Shown here in pieces: positions 9,323 to 18,315 of a stretch of DNA of 64,000 bases. A program made the position numbers and the translations under genes. The notes under the pieces were generated by a model that was not told the DNA's origin, did not search any database, and saw only the letters and a program-made list of their open reading frames with translations. Each line of letters starts with the position of its first letter. Position 1 is the stretch's first letter. Source of the DNA: JAEUPI01 sp046348365 (lineage in GTDB: Bacteria; Pseudomonadota; Gammaproteobacteria; Burkholderiales; Burkholderiaceae_C); contig JAXMEL010000001.1 of assembly GCA_046348365.1 (NCBI GenBank), positions 186,001-250,000 of the forward strand, given 5' to 3'.

Positions 9323-11638
9323 ATGGGTCGGCGAAGCGGCCGCGGCCTGACCGGCCGGCGTGCCCGCGCGCTGGCGTGGGTGCTGGCCGCGGCGTGCCTC
9401 GCCGCAGCCCGGGCCCAGGGCCCTGCGGCTGAATCTGCGACCGCAGCTGCGTCTTCGCCTGCGCCTGCGCAGGCGCCGACCACCGAGGTGCCCGTCGTGG
9501 CCGTGCGCCTTGCCGCGGGCGAGGCGATGCGGCTAGATGGCCGGCTCGACGAGCCCGCCTGGTCGCGGGCGCCGGCCTACCGCCGCTTTCGCGAATCCGC
9601 GCCGCGCAACGGCGCGCCGGCGAGCCACGACACCGAGGTGCGCGTGCTGTTCGACGCACACGCGCTGTGGATCGGCGTGCGTGCCGCCGACCCCGAGCCC
9701 GGGCGCATCCGCGACTTCATCGTGCGCCGCGACCGCGTCGACCGCACGCAGGACTTCGTGCTGATCGTGCTCGATCCGATCGGCACGCGGCGCTCGGCGC
9801 AGTTCTTTCGCGTCAACGCCGGCGGCAGCCTGGCCGACGGCGTGTACACCGCCGCCGACGACAGCGAAGACTACGCGCCCGACCACGACTTCGACGCCGC
9901 TACCGCGCGCGACGCCGCAGGCTGGAGCGCCGAGCTGCGCATCCCGTTCGCGTCGTTGCGCTACGGCGATCGCCTGGGCGAAGGCTGGCGCATCCTGGTC
10001 GGCCGCCGCGTGCCGCGCGAGCAGTTCCACCTGATCACGTCGGTGCCGATTCCCGACGACGCAGCCAGCTTCATCGCGACGCTGCAGCCGCTGCAAGGCG
10101 TGGAGGTCGACCGCGGCCATCAGTTCCTGTCGCTGCGCCCGGGCGCCACGCTGCGCCGCGAGCGCTTTCGCGTCGATGGGCAGGCGCAGCCGCACGCCAA
10201 GGCCTTCGATGCCAGCCTCGACGTGAAGTGGCGGCCGGTGCCGCAGCTGGTGGTCGATGCGACGCTCAACCCCGACTTCTCGCAGATCGACCTCGACGCG
10301 CCGCAGCTGCACGGCAACTCCTCGTTCGCGCTGTACCTGGCCGAGAAGCGGCCGTTCTTCTTCGAGTCGAGCGACCTGCTGCGTTCGCCCACCGACGCCA
10401 TCTACACCCGCAGCCTCACCGAGCCGCGCTGGGGCGCACGCGCCACCTGGCGCGCGAGCGAGGTGGCCACCACCGCGTTCGCGATCGACGACCGCGGCGG
10501 CGGCATCACGCTGCTGCCCGCGCCCTACGGCACCGGCTCGGCGCTGCAGCCGGCCTCGCGCGCGGTGGTGGCGCGCACGCTCGCCGATGCCGGCGCCGTG
10601 CAGTTCGGCGCCATCGCGGTGGCCCGCCGCTACGAACAGGATCGTGGCGACAACCATGTCGCCGGCCCCGACCTGCACTGGTCGATCGACGATCAGTGGC
10701 GGCTGCGCGCGCAGTGGCTGGGCTCGCACACCACGGCGCTGCCCGATGCGGCCGGTGGCCTGTCGGCCGGCCCGGCGCAGCGCGGCTCGCGCCTCTATGC
10801 CACGCTGGTGCGCAAGACCGACGACACGCAGTTCGACGCCACCGCCGAAGAGGTCGATGCCGCGTTTCGGCACGACAGCGGCTTCGTCAACCAGACCGGC
10901 GTCCGCCGGCTCGAGCTGCACCAGGGCTTCGGCTGGCGCCACGTGGCCGGGCTCAACGAGCTGTGGCTCAACCTCAACGGCGGCGCCGTCGACGACCTCG
11001 CCACCGGCGAGCGCGTGAGCAGCTACGCGACGCCGGGCCTGTACCTGAGCGGCGCGCGCAACAGCGCGCTGACGCTGGAGTGGCGCGGCGCCACGCGCGT
11101 GCGTTCGTCGGCCGCGGCGCCGCTGCTGCACGAGCGCTATCTGTTCGCCTCGGGCAGCATCACGCCGTCACCGTGGGTGCCGCTGGTGGAATCGAGCCTG
11201 TCGATCGGCACGCTGGCCGACGTGGTGGCCGATCGCTCGCGGCGCGGCGGCCGCAGCTATGTGCTGGTGCGCACGCGGCCGCTGCAGGCGCTGGAGATCG
11301 AGCCTCGCGTGTCCAACGCCTGGCTCGACGATCAGGGCCAGCGCATGTACCACGAGTCGGCAGCGCAGCTGCTGGCCGTGTGGCACTTCGACCCGCAGCG
11401 CCATCTGCGCCTGATCGTGCAGCGCAGCGCGCTGCAGCGCGAGGCCGAGCCTGCGGTGGCGGCGCAGCGCGCCGTCTCGCGCGTGGCCTCGCTCACCTAC
11501 AGCTGGCGGCGCAGCGCAGGCACGGTGCTCTACGTGGGCGCGAGCCGTGCGGGCAGCGGTCCGGCTCCGGCCACGCGCGGCACCGAGGTCTTCGTGAAGC
11601 TGCAGTTCGACGTCGACGACACGCGGGGCTTCTGGTAG
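9323..11638 (+). CDS. DUF5916/CBM9-like domain surface protein
   Basis: This 771-aa protein has a signal peptide (RRARALAWVLAAACLAAARA, residues 12-31) and then a carbohydrate-binding family 9-like domain (about 50-230; MRLDGRLDEPAWSRAPAYRRF). A long C-terminal part contains the DUF5916 hallmark NPDFSQIDLD followed by EKRPFFFESSDLL. The rest is rich in alternating aromatic/charged segments consistent with outer-membrane beta strands, ending in a Phe/Trp as many beta barrels do. The substrate is unknown. Related proteins are often annotated as carbohydrate-binding family 9-like proteins. It precedes an AmpG-like transporter in the same direction by 83 bp, but a functional link is only a guess. 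Confidence 0.85.
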   Translation: MGRRSGRGLTGRRARALAWVLAAACLAAARAQGPAAESATAAASSPAPAQAPTTEVPVVAVRLAAGEAMRLDGRLDEPAWSRAPAYRRFRESAPRNGAPASHDTEVRVLFDAHALWIGVRAADPEPGRIRDFIVRRDRVDRTQDFVLIVLDPIGTRRSAQFFRVNAGGSLADGVYTAADDSEDYAPDHDFDAATARDAAGWSAELRIPFASLRYGDRLGEGWRILVGRRVPREQFHLITSVPIPDDAASFIATLQPLQGVEVDRGHQFLSLRPGATLRRERFRVDGQAQPHAKAFDASLDVKWRPVPQLVVDATLNPDFSQIDLDAPQLHGNSSFALYLAEKRPFFFESSDLLRSPTDAIYTRSLTEPRWGARATWRASEVATTAFAIDDRGGGITLLPAPYGTGSALQPASRAVVARTLADAGAVQFGAIAVARRYEQDRGDNHVAGPDLHWSIDDQWRLRAQWLGSHTTALPDAAGGLSAGPAQRGSRLYATLVRKTDDTQFDATAEEVDAAFRHDSGFVNQTGVRRLELHQGFGWRHVAGLNELWLNLNGGAVDDLATGERVSSYATPGLYLSGARNSALTLEWRGATRVRSSAAAPLLHERYLFASGSITPSPWVPLVESSLSIGTLADVVADRSRRGGRSYVLVRTRPLQALEIEPRVSNAWLDDQGQRMYHESAAQLLAVWHFDPQRHLRLIVQRSALQREAEPAVAAQRAVSRVASLTYSWRRSAGTVLYVGASRAGSGPAPATRGTEVFVKLQFDVDDTRGFW

Positions 11639-11721
11639 CGGGGGGACGGCGGGCGCGTGCACCCGCAGGGGCGGGTGAATGCCCGGGGTGGCTGCGGCGG
11701 CGGGCCTGCGACACTTGTGCC

Positions 11722-13446
11722 ATGAGACTGCCCAACCTGCTGGCCACGCGCCGCGGCCGCCTCGCGGCGTTCTTCGCGCTGTACATCACCGAAGGCATTC
11801 CGCTCGGCTTCGCGGCCACCGCGGTGGCGACGCAGCTGCGGCGGCAGGGCGTTGGGCCAGCCGAGATCGGCGCCTTCGTCGGCTCGTTCTACCTGCCGTG
11901 GGCCTTCAAGTGGGCCTTCGGCCCGGTGATCGACGTGTTCGCGTCCGACCGCTGGGGCCGCCGCCGCGCCTGGATCATCGGCACGCAGATCCTGCTCGCG
12001 CTGACGTTGCTGTCGACCGTGCTGCTCAAGCTGCCCGAGCAGCTGGGCCTGTTCACGATCATCCTGCTGGTGCACAACAGCTTCGGTGCGATGCAGGACG
12101 TGGCGATCGACGCGCTGGCCGTCAGCACGCTGCACGAGGACGAGCGCGGCCTCGCCAACGGGCTGATGTTCGCCGGCGCGGCGATCGGCCAGGCGGTCGG
12201 CGGTTCGGGCGTGCTGTTCCTCGCCGGCTACACCGGCTTCCAGGCAACGTTCTTCTTCGTCGCCGGGTCGATCCTGCTGGTGACGCTGCTGGTCGCACTG
12301 CCGATGCGCGAGCAGCCCGGCCCGCCGCGCGCGATCGCGCAGGGCGTGTCGCGTGCGCGCGCCGCGGCGCAGCAGATGCGCGAGTTCTCGGTCGAAGCGT
12401 TCCGTTCGTTCCTCGGCACGCGCGGCGCGTTCGCGGGGCTGCTGTTCTCGCTGCTGCCGGCCGGCGCGATGTGCCTCGGCCTCGCGCTGCAATCGAACCT
12501 CGCGGTCGAGCTGGGTCTCGACGACGACCAGGTGGCGTGGATGAACCTGTGGTCGTCGATCGTGCAGGCGGCGTTCATGGTGATCGGCGGCTACTGGTCC
12601 GACAAGTTCGGGCGCCGCCGCACGCTGGCGATCTACCTCGCGCTGATGAGCCCGCCGGTGGTCTACATGATGTGGAAGCTGCAGCAGTTCGGCTGGGTCA
12701 TGCCGGTGGACATCAACGCCGCGAACCGGCCGGTGGCGGCGCCGGCGCTGGTGCTCGCGCTGTGGGTCGCGACCATGACCTACGGCGTCGCGCAAGGGCT
12801 GATGTACGGCACGCGCTCGGCGATCATGATGGACGTGACCAACCCGGCGGTGGCGGCGACACAGTTCACCGCCTACATGGCGCTGATGAACCTGGCGATC
12901 GCGTACTCGGCCACCTGGCAGGGCATCGCCGCCGAGGCGGTGGGCTACCCGCGGACGATGCTGATCGACGCGATCACCGGCTTGCTGTGCATCGCGCTGC
13001 TGCCGTGGATGAAGGGCGTGGCCGGCAACGTGCCCGACGGCGGCGCGCCGCTGCGCGCGCGCTGGAGCGCCGCGGTGCTCGGCATCGGCTGCCTGGCGTG
13101 GCTGCCGTACCGGTTCGGCGGCAGCGCACTCGGCGCCGCGGCGCCGATCTTCGAGACGCTGTTCACCGTGGTCTTCGTCGCGTCGGCGCTGTTCCTGCTC
13201 GCCGGCGCGGCCGTGTTGCACGGCTCGGTCAATGGCGCCAAGCGCCTGGGCCTCGTGCTCGCACCGCTGCTGCTCGCAATGTACGCGCGGCGCTGGCTGG
13301 GCGACGCCGGCGTGGTGGTGCAGTGGCTGCTAAACCTCGTGCCGGTGATCGCCGGCGTGCTGCTGCTGGCGCTGGCGGCGCAGGCGTGGCGCGAGCTGGC
13401 CAGCGGGCAGGGCACACCTGCGGCCGCGGCCATGCCGGCGGATTGA
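11722..13446 (+). CDS. MFS transporter, AmpG-like
   Basis: A 574-aa integral membrane protein with about 12-14 hydrophobic segments. The N-terminus (FFALYITEGIPLGF, then FYLPWAFKWAFGPVIDVF) matches the AmpG/PAT branch of the major facilitator superfamily. The loop-2/3 signature is present as DRWGRRRAWII and a second copy as DKFGRRRTLAIY. AmpG proteins import muropeptides for cell-wall recycling, but close relatives carry other solutes, so the substrate is not certain. The start ATG follows a short leader and the gene stands alone: downstream is the repeat-rich islet. Confidence 0.85.
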   Translation: MRLPNLLATRRGRLAAFFALYITEGIPLGFAATAVATQLRRQGVGPAEIGAFVGSFYLPWAFKWAFGPVIDVFASDRWGRRRAWIIGTQILLALTLLSTVLLKLPEQLGLFTIILLVHNSFGAMQDVAIDALAVSTLHEDERGLANGLMFAGAAIGQAVGGSGVLFLAGYTGFQATFFFVAGSILLVTLLVALPMREQPGPPRAIAQGVSRARAAAQQMREFSVEAFRSFLGTRGAFAGLLFSLLPAGAMCLGLALQSNLAVELGLDDDQVAWMNLWSSIVQAAFMVIGGYWSDKFGRRRTLAIYLALMSPPVVYMMWKLQQFGWVMPVDINAANRPVAAPALVLALWVATMTYGVAQGLMYGTRSAIMMDVTNPAVAATQFTAYMALMNLAIAYSATWQGIAAEAVGYPRTMLIDAITGLLCIALLPWMKGVAGNVPDGGAPLRARWSAAVLGIGCLAWLPYRFGGSALGAAAPIFETLFTVVFVASALFLLAGAAVLHGSVNGAKRLGLVLAPLLLAMYARRWLGDAGVVVQWLLNLVPVIAGVLLLALAAQAWRELASGQGTPAAAAMPAD

Positions 13447-13524
13447 TCAGAAGGAAGAAGGCGAGACCGGGGCCGATTGGGCCTCATGCGGATGTGCGAT
13501 CGATCGCGCGGGCGCTTTCGTGTT

Positions 13525-13953
13525 CGGGCCTTTGAGGCGATGTCAGATTCGGACGTGGGGCTGTGTGATGCGCGGGGTATGCGCGCGCTGCGCCGCGGCC
13601 GCGGGCCGTGGGGCCCGTGCGCTCAAACTGCAGCGCCCCGACCCGTGGGCCGGGGTCCGCTGTGCTGCTCGCAGCAAGGGGCGGCGAACGCGAACTTCGC
13701 TGAGCGCCGCTGAACGCGGCGCCGCATAAAGCCCGCGCTCGCCGGTCCGGCGCTGACGCGCCAGACTTCCCCCTTGCTGCTCCGCTGCTCGGCGCCGCAG
13801 ATTCGCTCCCGGACCCCACAGCCCACGACCGCGGCGCAGCGAGCACCACCGAGTCCCGCGACGAAGGGCATCCGAACCGCTCGGTCGACCCCCTGCCGAG
13901 CCGCGCGGCCTCCAGCAGGAAGAAACCACCTGCTATGCAATCGAACGCGAAGC
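13525..13953 (+). repeat. Dispersed repeat, copy A
   Basis: This segment aligns with the reverse complement of 35384-35930. The best-matching cores are 13583-13671 and 13789-13893, near-identical to 35689-35870 read on the minus strand. Weaker similarity continues to both sides, up to the end at CTATGCAATCGAACGCGAA (13933-13951), which matches 35389-35407 in reverse complement. It is very GC-rich and full of short palindromes. Copy A differs from copy B by a 120-bp insertion (13672-13791) and lacks the 239-bp insertion of copy B. Substitutions do not show an obvious codon pattern, so it is probably non-coding. Confidence 0.75.
13672..13783. mobile_element. MITE-like insertion in repeat copy A
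   Basis: A 112-bp block interrupts the repeat exactly where copy B is continuous. Near its ends are 11-bp perfect inverted repeats, GCAGCAAGGGG (13671-13681) and CCCCTTGCTGC (13770-13780). It is flanked by an 8-bp direct repeat GCTGCTCG (13664-13671 and 13784-13791), and the empty site in copy B has only one GCTGCTCG. This is the signature of a non-autonomous transposed element with target-site duplication. No coding capacity. The parent transposase is not in the window; 8-bp duplications occur in IS66, IS256 and IS1595-type elements, so the family is open. Confidence 0.7.
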
Positions 13954-13957
13954 GGAA

Positions 13958-14221
13958 TCAGCGCGCATCATGTCGGGCCAGCAGCAGCCGCAGGACGATC
14001 CAGCACCCGAGCACAGCCAAAGGCAATACCGCCATCAGGAGCGGTGTGTGCCAGTCCATCGCGCGCCGATGCTGTTCGACGAACTCCACCGGCATGAACG
14101 GAGGGCAGGCCAGCGAGCAGACCCGCTCCCAGGACCAGCGGCGCAGCGCAACCGCCAGGAACGAAGCCGCCCAGCAGAGGGCTGCCAGGCCCAGCCATCG
14201 CGATGACCGAAGTAGCAGCAC
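13958..14221 (-). CDS. Small hydrophobic membrane protein, unrecognised
   Basis: An 87-aa frame starting at a GTG that lies 4 bp after the stop of the preceding minus-strand gene, so the two are probably translated together. It has two clear membrane segments (about residues 9-26, LGLAALCWAASFLAVAL, and 59-83, TPLLMAVLPLAVLGCWIVLRLLLA) separated by a short loop with aromatic residues and Glu/Arg. No family recognised. The spacing to the upstream gene and the two well-formed membrane helices argue that it is real. It ends next to the dispersed repeat. Confidence 0.55.
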   Translation of the reverse strand: MLLLRSSRWLGLAALCWAASFLAVALRRWSWERVCSLACPPFMPVEFVEQHRRAMDWHTPLLMAVLPLAVLGCWIVLRLLLARHDAR

Positions 14222-14225
14222 TCGG

Positions 14226-14801
14226 CTACGGACGCGTTGTCGAGCCGGGTGTCGGCGTCGGCGTTGCCTGAGCGCTCAGTGCCTCGAGCATCGAGTTGCG
14301 CGCAGCGAGCATCGGGTTCTTGCAGGCGAACGCGAAGGCCGGCATCGGCGAGGTCGTGACCGGGCCGGTGTACTGGGTCTGGTTCACTTTGCCTGCGGGA
14401 GTGATCTCATAGGTGGCCAGAATGTTGCCGTCCTTTTCAACGCAGACCGGCACGTTGGCCACCGGGTAGAGCGCAACCGGCGGAACGATGCTGCTGATGA
14501 CCAGCTCGCCATTCACAGCCGGGTTGGGATATCCAGCAAGCTGCGGCTTGTCGCTGGGGGCTTTGAGTTTGGGCTCGAGCGCACCAGCAACGAAAGCACC
14601 AACCCGAAGACGGGCCTCCGGTCCGGCGACCTGCGCAACTTTGTCGGACAGAGCATACAAATACATGCTGTGCACCGCTTCCAGCAGAGGGTGCCTGGGC
14701 ACTGCAGCGTCGGCAGCAAAGGCGACGCCCGACGTATTGAACAGCAGCGCCACCGCCGTGGCACCGGCAAGGTTCTGGAGCGATCGGAACGAAAGACTCA
14801 T
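14226..14801 (-). CDS. Exported protein of unknown function
   Basis: A 191-aa protein with a signal peptide (residues 11-30, AGATAVALLFNTSGVAFAADA; likely cleavage after AFA). The mature part has three Cys-containing regions including VPVCVEKDGN and AFACKNPML, and ends in a Thr/Pro tail (TPTPTPGSTTRP). No known domain recognised. Base composition is less GC-extreme than in the neighbours and it sits in an islet with repeat copy A, which hints at acquired or lineage-specific origin. It pairs with the small membrane protein downstream. Confidence 0.65.
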   Translation of the reverse strand: MSLSFRSLQNLAGATAVALLFNTSGVAFAADAAVPRHPLLEAVHSMYLYALSDKVAQVAGPEARLRVGAFVAGALEPKLKAPSDKPQLAGYPNPAVNGELVISSIVPPVALYPVANVPVCVEKDGNILATYEITPAGKVNQTQYTGPVTTSPMPAFAFACKNPMLAARNSMLEALSAQATPTPTPGSTTRP

Positions 14802-14942
14802 AGCGTGCCTAGCGGGGGTCGAAGAGGTGGCGACCGAGCCCCTCGCCAGGAGCGCCAGACGAGAGACGCGTCCTCGAAGCTGCCGCGAGGATACGCCGTC
14901 GGCGCGAGAGTCGCATCGTTTCTTTCCCCGCGCAGGCTGATG

Positions 14943-17534
14943 TCAGACCGTGACGCCGCGCGCCGCCTCGGCGTACTCCTCGATCTGGTCGAAGTTCATG
15001 TAGCGGTACACGCTCGCCGCGTCCTTGTCGATGATGCCCATCTCGGCGCGGTACTCGGCCACCGTGGGCAGCTTGCCGAGCTTGGAGGCGATGGCAGCCA
15101 GCTCGGCCGAGGCGAGAAACACGCTCGTGTTCTTGCCGAGCCGGTTGGGGAAGTTGCGCGTCGAGGTCGAGACCACCGTCGCGCCCTCGTGCACCTGGGC
15201 CTGGTTGCCCATGCACAGGCTGCAGCCGGGCATCTCGGTGCGCGCGCCGGCGGTGCCGAAGGCGGCGTAGTGGCCTTCCTTGATCAGCTCGCTCTGGTCC
15301 ATCTTGGTCGGCGGCGCGACCCACAGCTTGACCGGGATGTCGCGCTGGCCGCCGAGCAGCTTGGCCGCGGCGCGGAAGTGGCCGATGTTGGTCATGCACG
15401 AGCCGATGAAGGCCTCGTCGATCTTGGTGCCGGCCACGTCACTGAGCAGTTTGGCGTCGTCGGGGTCGTTGGGGCAGCACAGCACCGGCTCCTTCAGCGC
15501 GTCGAGGTCGATCTCGATCACCGCGGCGTACTCGGCGTTCTTGTCGGCCTCGAGCAGCGCGGGCTTGGCGAGCCAGGCTTCGACCGCCTTGATGCGGCGC
15601 TCGAGCGTGCGCTTGTCCTGGTATCCGTCGGCGATCATGTTCTTCATCAGCACGACGTTGCTCTTCAGGTACTCGATCACCGGCTCCTGGTCGAGCTTGA
15701 TCGTGCAGCCGGCGGCCGAGCGCTCGGCGCTGGCGTCGCTGAGCTCGAAGGCCTGCTCGACCTTCAGCTTGGGCAGGCCCTCGATCTCGAGGATGCGGCC
15801 GGAGAAGATGTTCTTCTTGCCGGCCTTGGCCACCGTGAGCAGGCCCTGCTTGATGGCCTGCAGCGGAATCGCGTGGACGAGATCGCGCAGCGTGATGCCG
15901 GGCTGCATCTGGCCCTTGAAGCGCACCAGCACGCTCTCGGGCATGTCGAGCGGCATCACGCCGGTGGCGGCACCGAAGGCCACCAGCCCCGAGCCGGCGG
16001 GGAAGCTGATGCCGATCGGAAAGCGCGTGTGCGAATCGCCACCGGTGCCCACCGTGTCGGGCAGCAGCAGCCGGTTGAGCCACGAGTGGATCACGCCGTC
16101 GCCCGGGCGCAGCGCCACACCGCCGCGGTTGCTGATGAAGGCCGGCAGCTCGCGGTGCATCTTCACGTCGACCGGCTTCGGATACGCCGCGGTGTGGCAG
16201 AAGCTCTGCATCACGAGATCGGCGGAAAAGCCCAGGCACGCCAGGTCCTTCAGCTCGTCGCGCGTCATCGGGCCGGTGGTGTCCTGCGACCCCACGGTCG
16301 TCATCTTCGGCTCGCAGTAGGTGCCCGGGCGCACGCCCTGGCCTTCGGGCATGCCGCAGGCGCGGCCGACCATCTTCTGCGCCAGCGTGAAGCCGGCCTT
16401 CGACGCCGCCGGCGCCTGCGGCAGGCGGAACGCGGTCGAGGCCTTCAGGCCGAGGAACTCGCGCGCCTTCGCGGTCAGCGAGCGGCCGATGATCAGGTTG
16501 ATGCGGCCGCCCGCGCGCACCTCGTCGAACAGCACGTCGCTCTTGAGCTTGAACTCGGCCACGGTCTTGCCGCCCTTGACGATGGTGCCGTCGTACGGCC
16601 GGATCTCGACCACGTCGCCCATCTCGAGCCCGGCGACGTCGACCTCGATCGGCAGCGCGCCTGAATCCTCCTGCGTGTTGAAGAAGATCGGCGCGATCTT
16701 GCCGCCGAGCGTGACGCCGCCGAAGCGCTTGTTAGGCACGAACGGAATGTCCTGCCCGGTGGCCCAGATCACGCTGTTGGTCGCGCTCTTGCGCGAGCTG
16801 CCGGTGCCGACCACGTCGCCGACATAGGCGACGAGGTGACCCTTCTTCTTCAGCTCCTCGATGAACTGCATCGGGCCGCGCTTGCCCTCGTCCTCGGGCT
16901 TGAACGCCGCGCCGGGGCGGCTCATCTTCAGCATCGCCAGGTAGTGCAGCGGAATGTCGGGCCGGCTCCACGCGTCGGGCGCGGGCGACAGGTCGTCGGT
17001 GTTGGTCTCGCCGGGCACCTTGAACACGGTGACGGTGATCGTCTTCGGCACCTCGGGCCGCGACGTGAACCATTCGGCGTCGGCCCACGACTGCATCACG
17101 GCCTTCGCCAACGCGTTGCCGGCCTTGGCCTTGTCGGCAACGTCGTTGAAGTAGTCGAACATCAGCAGCGTCTTCTTCAGCCCCGCGGCGGCGATCGCGG
17201 CCACGTCCTTGTCGTCGAGCAGCTCGATCAACGGGTGCACGTTGTAGCCGCCGACCATGGTGCCGAGCAGCTCGGTCGCCTTGGCTTTGGACACCAGCGC
17301 CACCTTCACCTCGCCGTGCGCGACCGCGGCGAGGAACGAGGCCTTGACCTTGGCCGCGTCGTCGACGCCCGGCGGCACGCGGTGCGTCAGCAGCTCGAGC
17401 AGGAATGCCTCCTCGCCCTTGGGCGGGTTCTTGATCAGCTCGATCAGCTCGGAGGTCTGCTGGGCCGACAGCGGCAGCGGCGGAATGCCGAGCGCGGCGC
17501 GTTCGGCGACGTGTTGTCGATAGGCTTGCAGCAT
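14943..17534 (-). CDS. acnB: Aconitate hydratase B / 2-methylisocitrate dehydratase
   Basis: AcnB interconverts citrate and isocitrate in the TCA cycle and also acts on 2-methylaconitate. The start at MLQAYRQHVAERA has a GGAG site 8 bp upstream and gives 863 aa, the usual AcnB length (about 865); a longer in-frame start at 17576 would add 14 Pro/Ser/Thr residues and is less likely. Fe-S ligands are visible: Cys in IGSCMTNIGH and the pair in PGCSLCMGN. Domain order is AcnB HEAT-like, swivel, then catalytic 1-3. A separate promoter lies about 100 bp upstream. It is transcribed on the minus strand, away from the sdh block. Confidence 0.96.
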   Translation of the reverse strand: MLQAYRQHVAERAALGIPPLPLSAQQTSELIELIKNPPKGEEAFLLELLTHRVPPGVDDAAKVKASFLAAVAHGEVKVALVSKAKATELLGTMVGGYNVHPLIELLDDKDVAAIAAAGLKKTLLMFDYFNDVADKAKAGNALAKAVMQSWADAEWFTSRPEVPKTITVTVFKVPGETNTDDLSPAPDAWSRPDIPLHYLAMLKMSRPGAAFKPEDEGKRGPMQFIEELKKKGHLVAYVGDVVGTGSSRKSATNSVIWATGQDIPFVPNKRFGGVTLGGKIAPIFFNTQEDSGALPIEVDVAGLEMGDVVEIRPYDGTIVKGGKTVAEFKLKSDVLFDEVRAGGRINLIIGRSLTAKAREFLGLKASTAFRLPQAPAASKAGFTLAQKMVGRACGMPEGQGVRPGTYCEPKMTTVGSQDTTGPMTRDELKDLACLGFSADLVMQSFCHTAAYPKPVDVKMHRELPAFISNRGGVALRPGDGVIHSWLNRLLLPDTVGTGGDSHTRFPIGISFPAGSGLVAFGAATGVMPLDMPESVLVRFKGQMQPGITLRDLVHAIPLQAIKQGLLTVAKAGKKNIFSGRILEIEGLPKLKVEQAFELSDASAERSAAGCTIKLDQEPVIEYLKSNVVLMKNMIADGYQDKRTLERRIKAVEAWLAKPALLEADKNAEYAAVIEIDLDALKEPVLCCPNDPDDAKLLSDVAGTKIDEAFIGSCMTNIGHFRAAAKLLGGQRDIPVKLWVAPPTKMDQSELIKEGHYAAFGTAGARTEMPGCSLCMGNQAQVHEGATVVSTSTRNFPNRLGKNTSVFLASAELAAIASKLGKLPTVAEYRAEMGIIDKDAASVYRYMNFDQIEEYAEAARGVTV

Positions 17535-17620
17535 CGTGATCTCCGGTGAGGGGCTCGGGGTCGGCGGGGTCGGCACGGAACCGATCGCGCCGCAGCGAAT
17601 GGGGCTTCGGGTTTACCTGG

Positions 17621-17648
17621 ATGATATATCTTATATAAGACTTGGCAA
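17621..17648 (-). promoter_or_regulatory. acnB promoter with palindromic operator
   Basis: Reading the minus strand, TTGCCA (17648-17643) and TATCAT (17626-17621) are separated by 16 bp and each matches the sigma-70 consensus at 5 of 6 positions. Between them lies a perfect 10-bp palindrome CTTATATAAG (17630-17639), a typical place for a repressor site. This is the only strongly AT-rich patch near acnB. A GntR regulator encoded beside sdhC is a candidate binder, but the motif was not found upstream of mdh or sdhC. Confidence 0.55.
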
Positions 17649-17700
17649 GGCTGCTGGCATCACGAACCGGCCGCGGCCGCGAGCGCCATTGTCGCCATGA

Positions 17701-17725
17701 AAAAGCCCGCCACAGGGGCGGGCTC
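17701..17725 (-). terminator. Rho-independent terminator of the 140-aa gene
   Basis: On the minus strand the stem AGCCCGCC/GGCGGGCT (8 bp, 5-nt loop; 17705-17725) is followed by TTTTT-like sequence (17704-17698). It lies 24 bp after the stop of the 140-aa exported protein and before the acnB promoter, so it separates the two units. Confidence 0.75.
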
Positions 17726-17749
17726 GGCAAATCGGGCGGGGTCCCGGAA

Positions 17750-18172
17750 TCAGGCGCGCTGGCTCGGATGCACGCAGTTGTCGACCATGCGCTGGCCGAT
17801 CTTGCTGTTCATCAGCATCGACTTGTTGGCGATCTGCAGCCACATCATGCCGGCCTTCTTGTCCTCCAGGCGCACGGCGCCGGTGGTGGTGGCCTCGGGC
17901 ACCATGTCGAAGGTCTGGCCCTTGTACTGCACGTGGAAGTGGCCCTTCTTGTCGGGCACCGCAGCGACGTTGACCGACTGGTCGAACTCGCAGCTCGACT
18001 GGCCCGTCAGCACGCGTTCGGCGGTGGCGAGTTGCTCGGCCGACAGCGGCGCGGCGGGCGCCGTCGGCTTGGCCGCGGGGTGCTTGGCCTTGTCGGCCGC
18101 GGTGGCCGCCAGCGGGCTGGCCATCAGCGCGGCAACGGCGGCGACGGCGGTCATCAGGTGCTTGCTCGTCAT
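17750..18172 (-). CDS. Exported protein, tandem paralogue 1
   Basis: A 140-aa protein with a signal peptide (HLMTAVAAVAALMASPLAATAADK) and a Pro/Ala/Lys linker, then a compact domain of about 95 residues. This domain is shared with the gene just upstream: the block LEDKKAGMMWLQIANKSMLMN, then KIGQRMVDNCVHPSQRA, has a close match there. Two Cys (in SSCEFD and DNCVHP) are conserved in both copies and could form a disulphide in the periplasm. No characterised family is recognised. It is 143 bp downstream of its paralogue and ends at a good terminator. Confidence 0.75.
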   Translation of the reverse strand: MTSKHLMTAVAAVAALMASPLAATAADKAKHPAAKPTAPAAPLSAEQLATAERVLTGQSSCEFDQSVNVAAVPDKKGHFHVQYKGQTFDMVPEATTTGAVRLEDKKAGMMWLQIANKSMLMNSKIGQRMVDNCVHPSQRA

Positions 18173-18315
18173 GCTTCGGTTCTCCTACAGGGGTAGCAAG
18201 ATGAACCGATTGTTCGAGTCGCCCCCGGCATGAGGCGTAGCCAATTGATTCCGTGCCCGCGATGGCGCGTGGCACATCTCACGCAATGCGCGGGTCGTTC
18301 GCCGCGCGGCAGGGT

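Larger units (their letters stand above)
13447..13957. other. 511-bp gene-free repeat region
   Basis: No convincing gene is seen between the MFS transporter and the next (minus-strand) gene. The stretch is filled by copy A of a dispersed repeat and the small element inserted in it, described separately. Open frames here are short, overlap on all strands and follow the GC-rich repeat rather than any protein family. Confidence 0.7.

Noticed and set aside
13484..13940. Several 70-130-codon frames on both strands in repeat copy A
   Set aside because: They overlap each other, change across copies A and B by insertions, and show no codon-type conservation.
16732..17730. Minus-strand frame overlapping the acnB start
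   Set aside because: It is a shifted frame of acnB and its promoter with an Arg-rich product.
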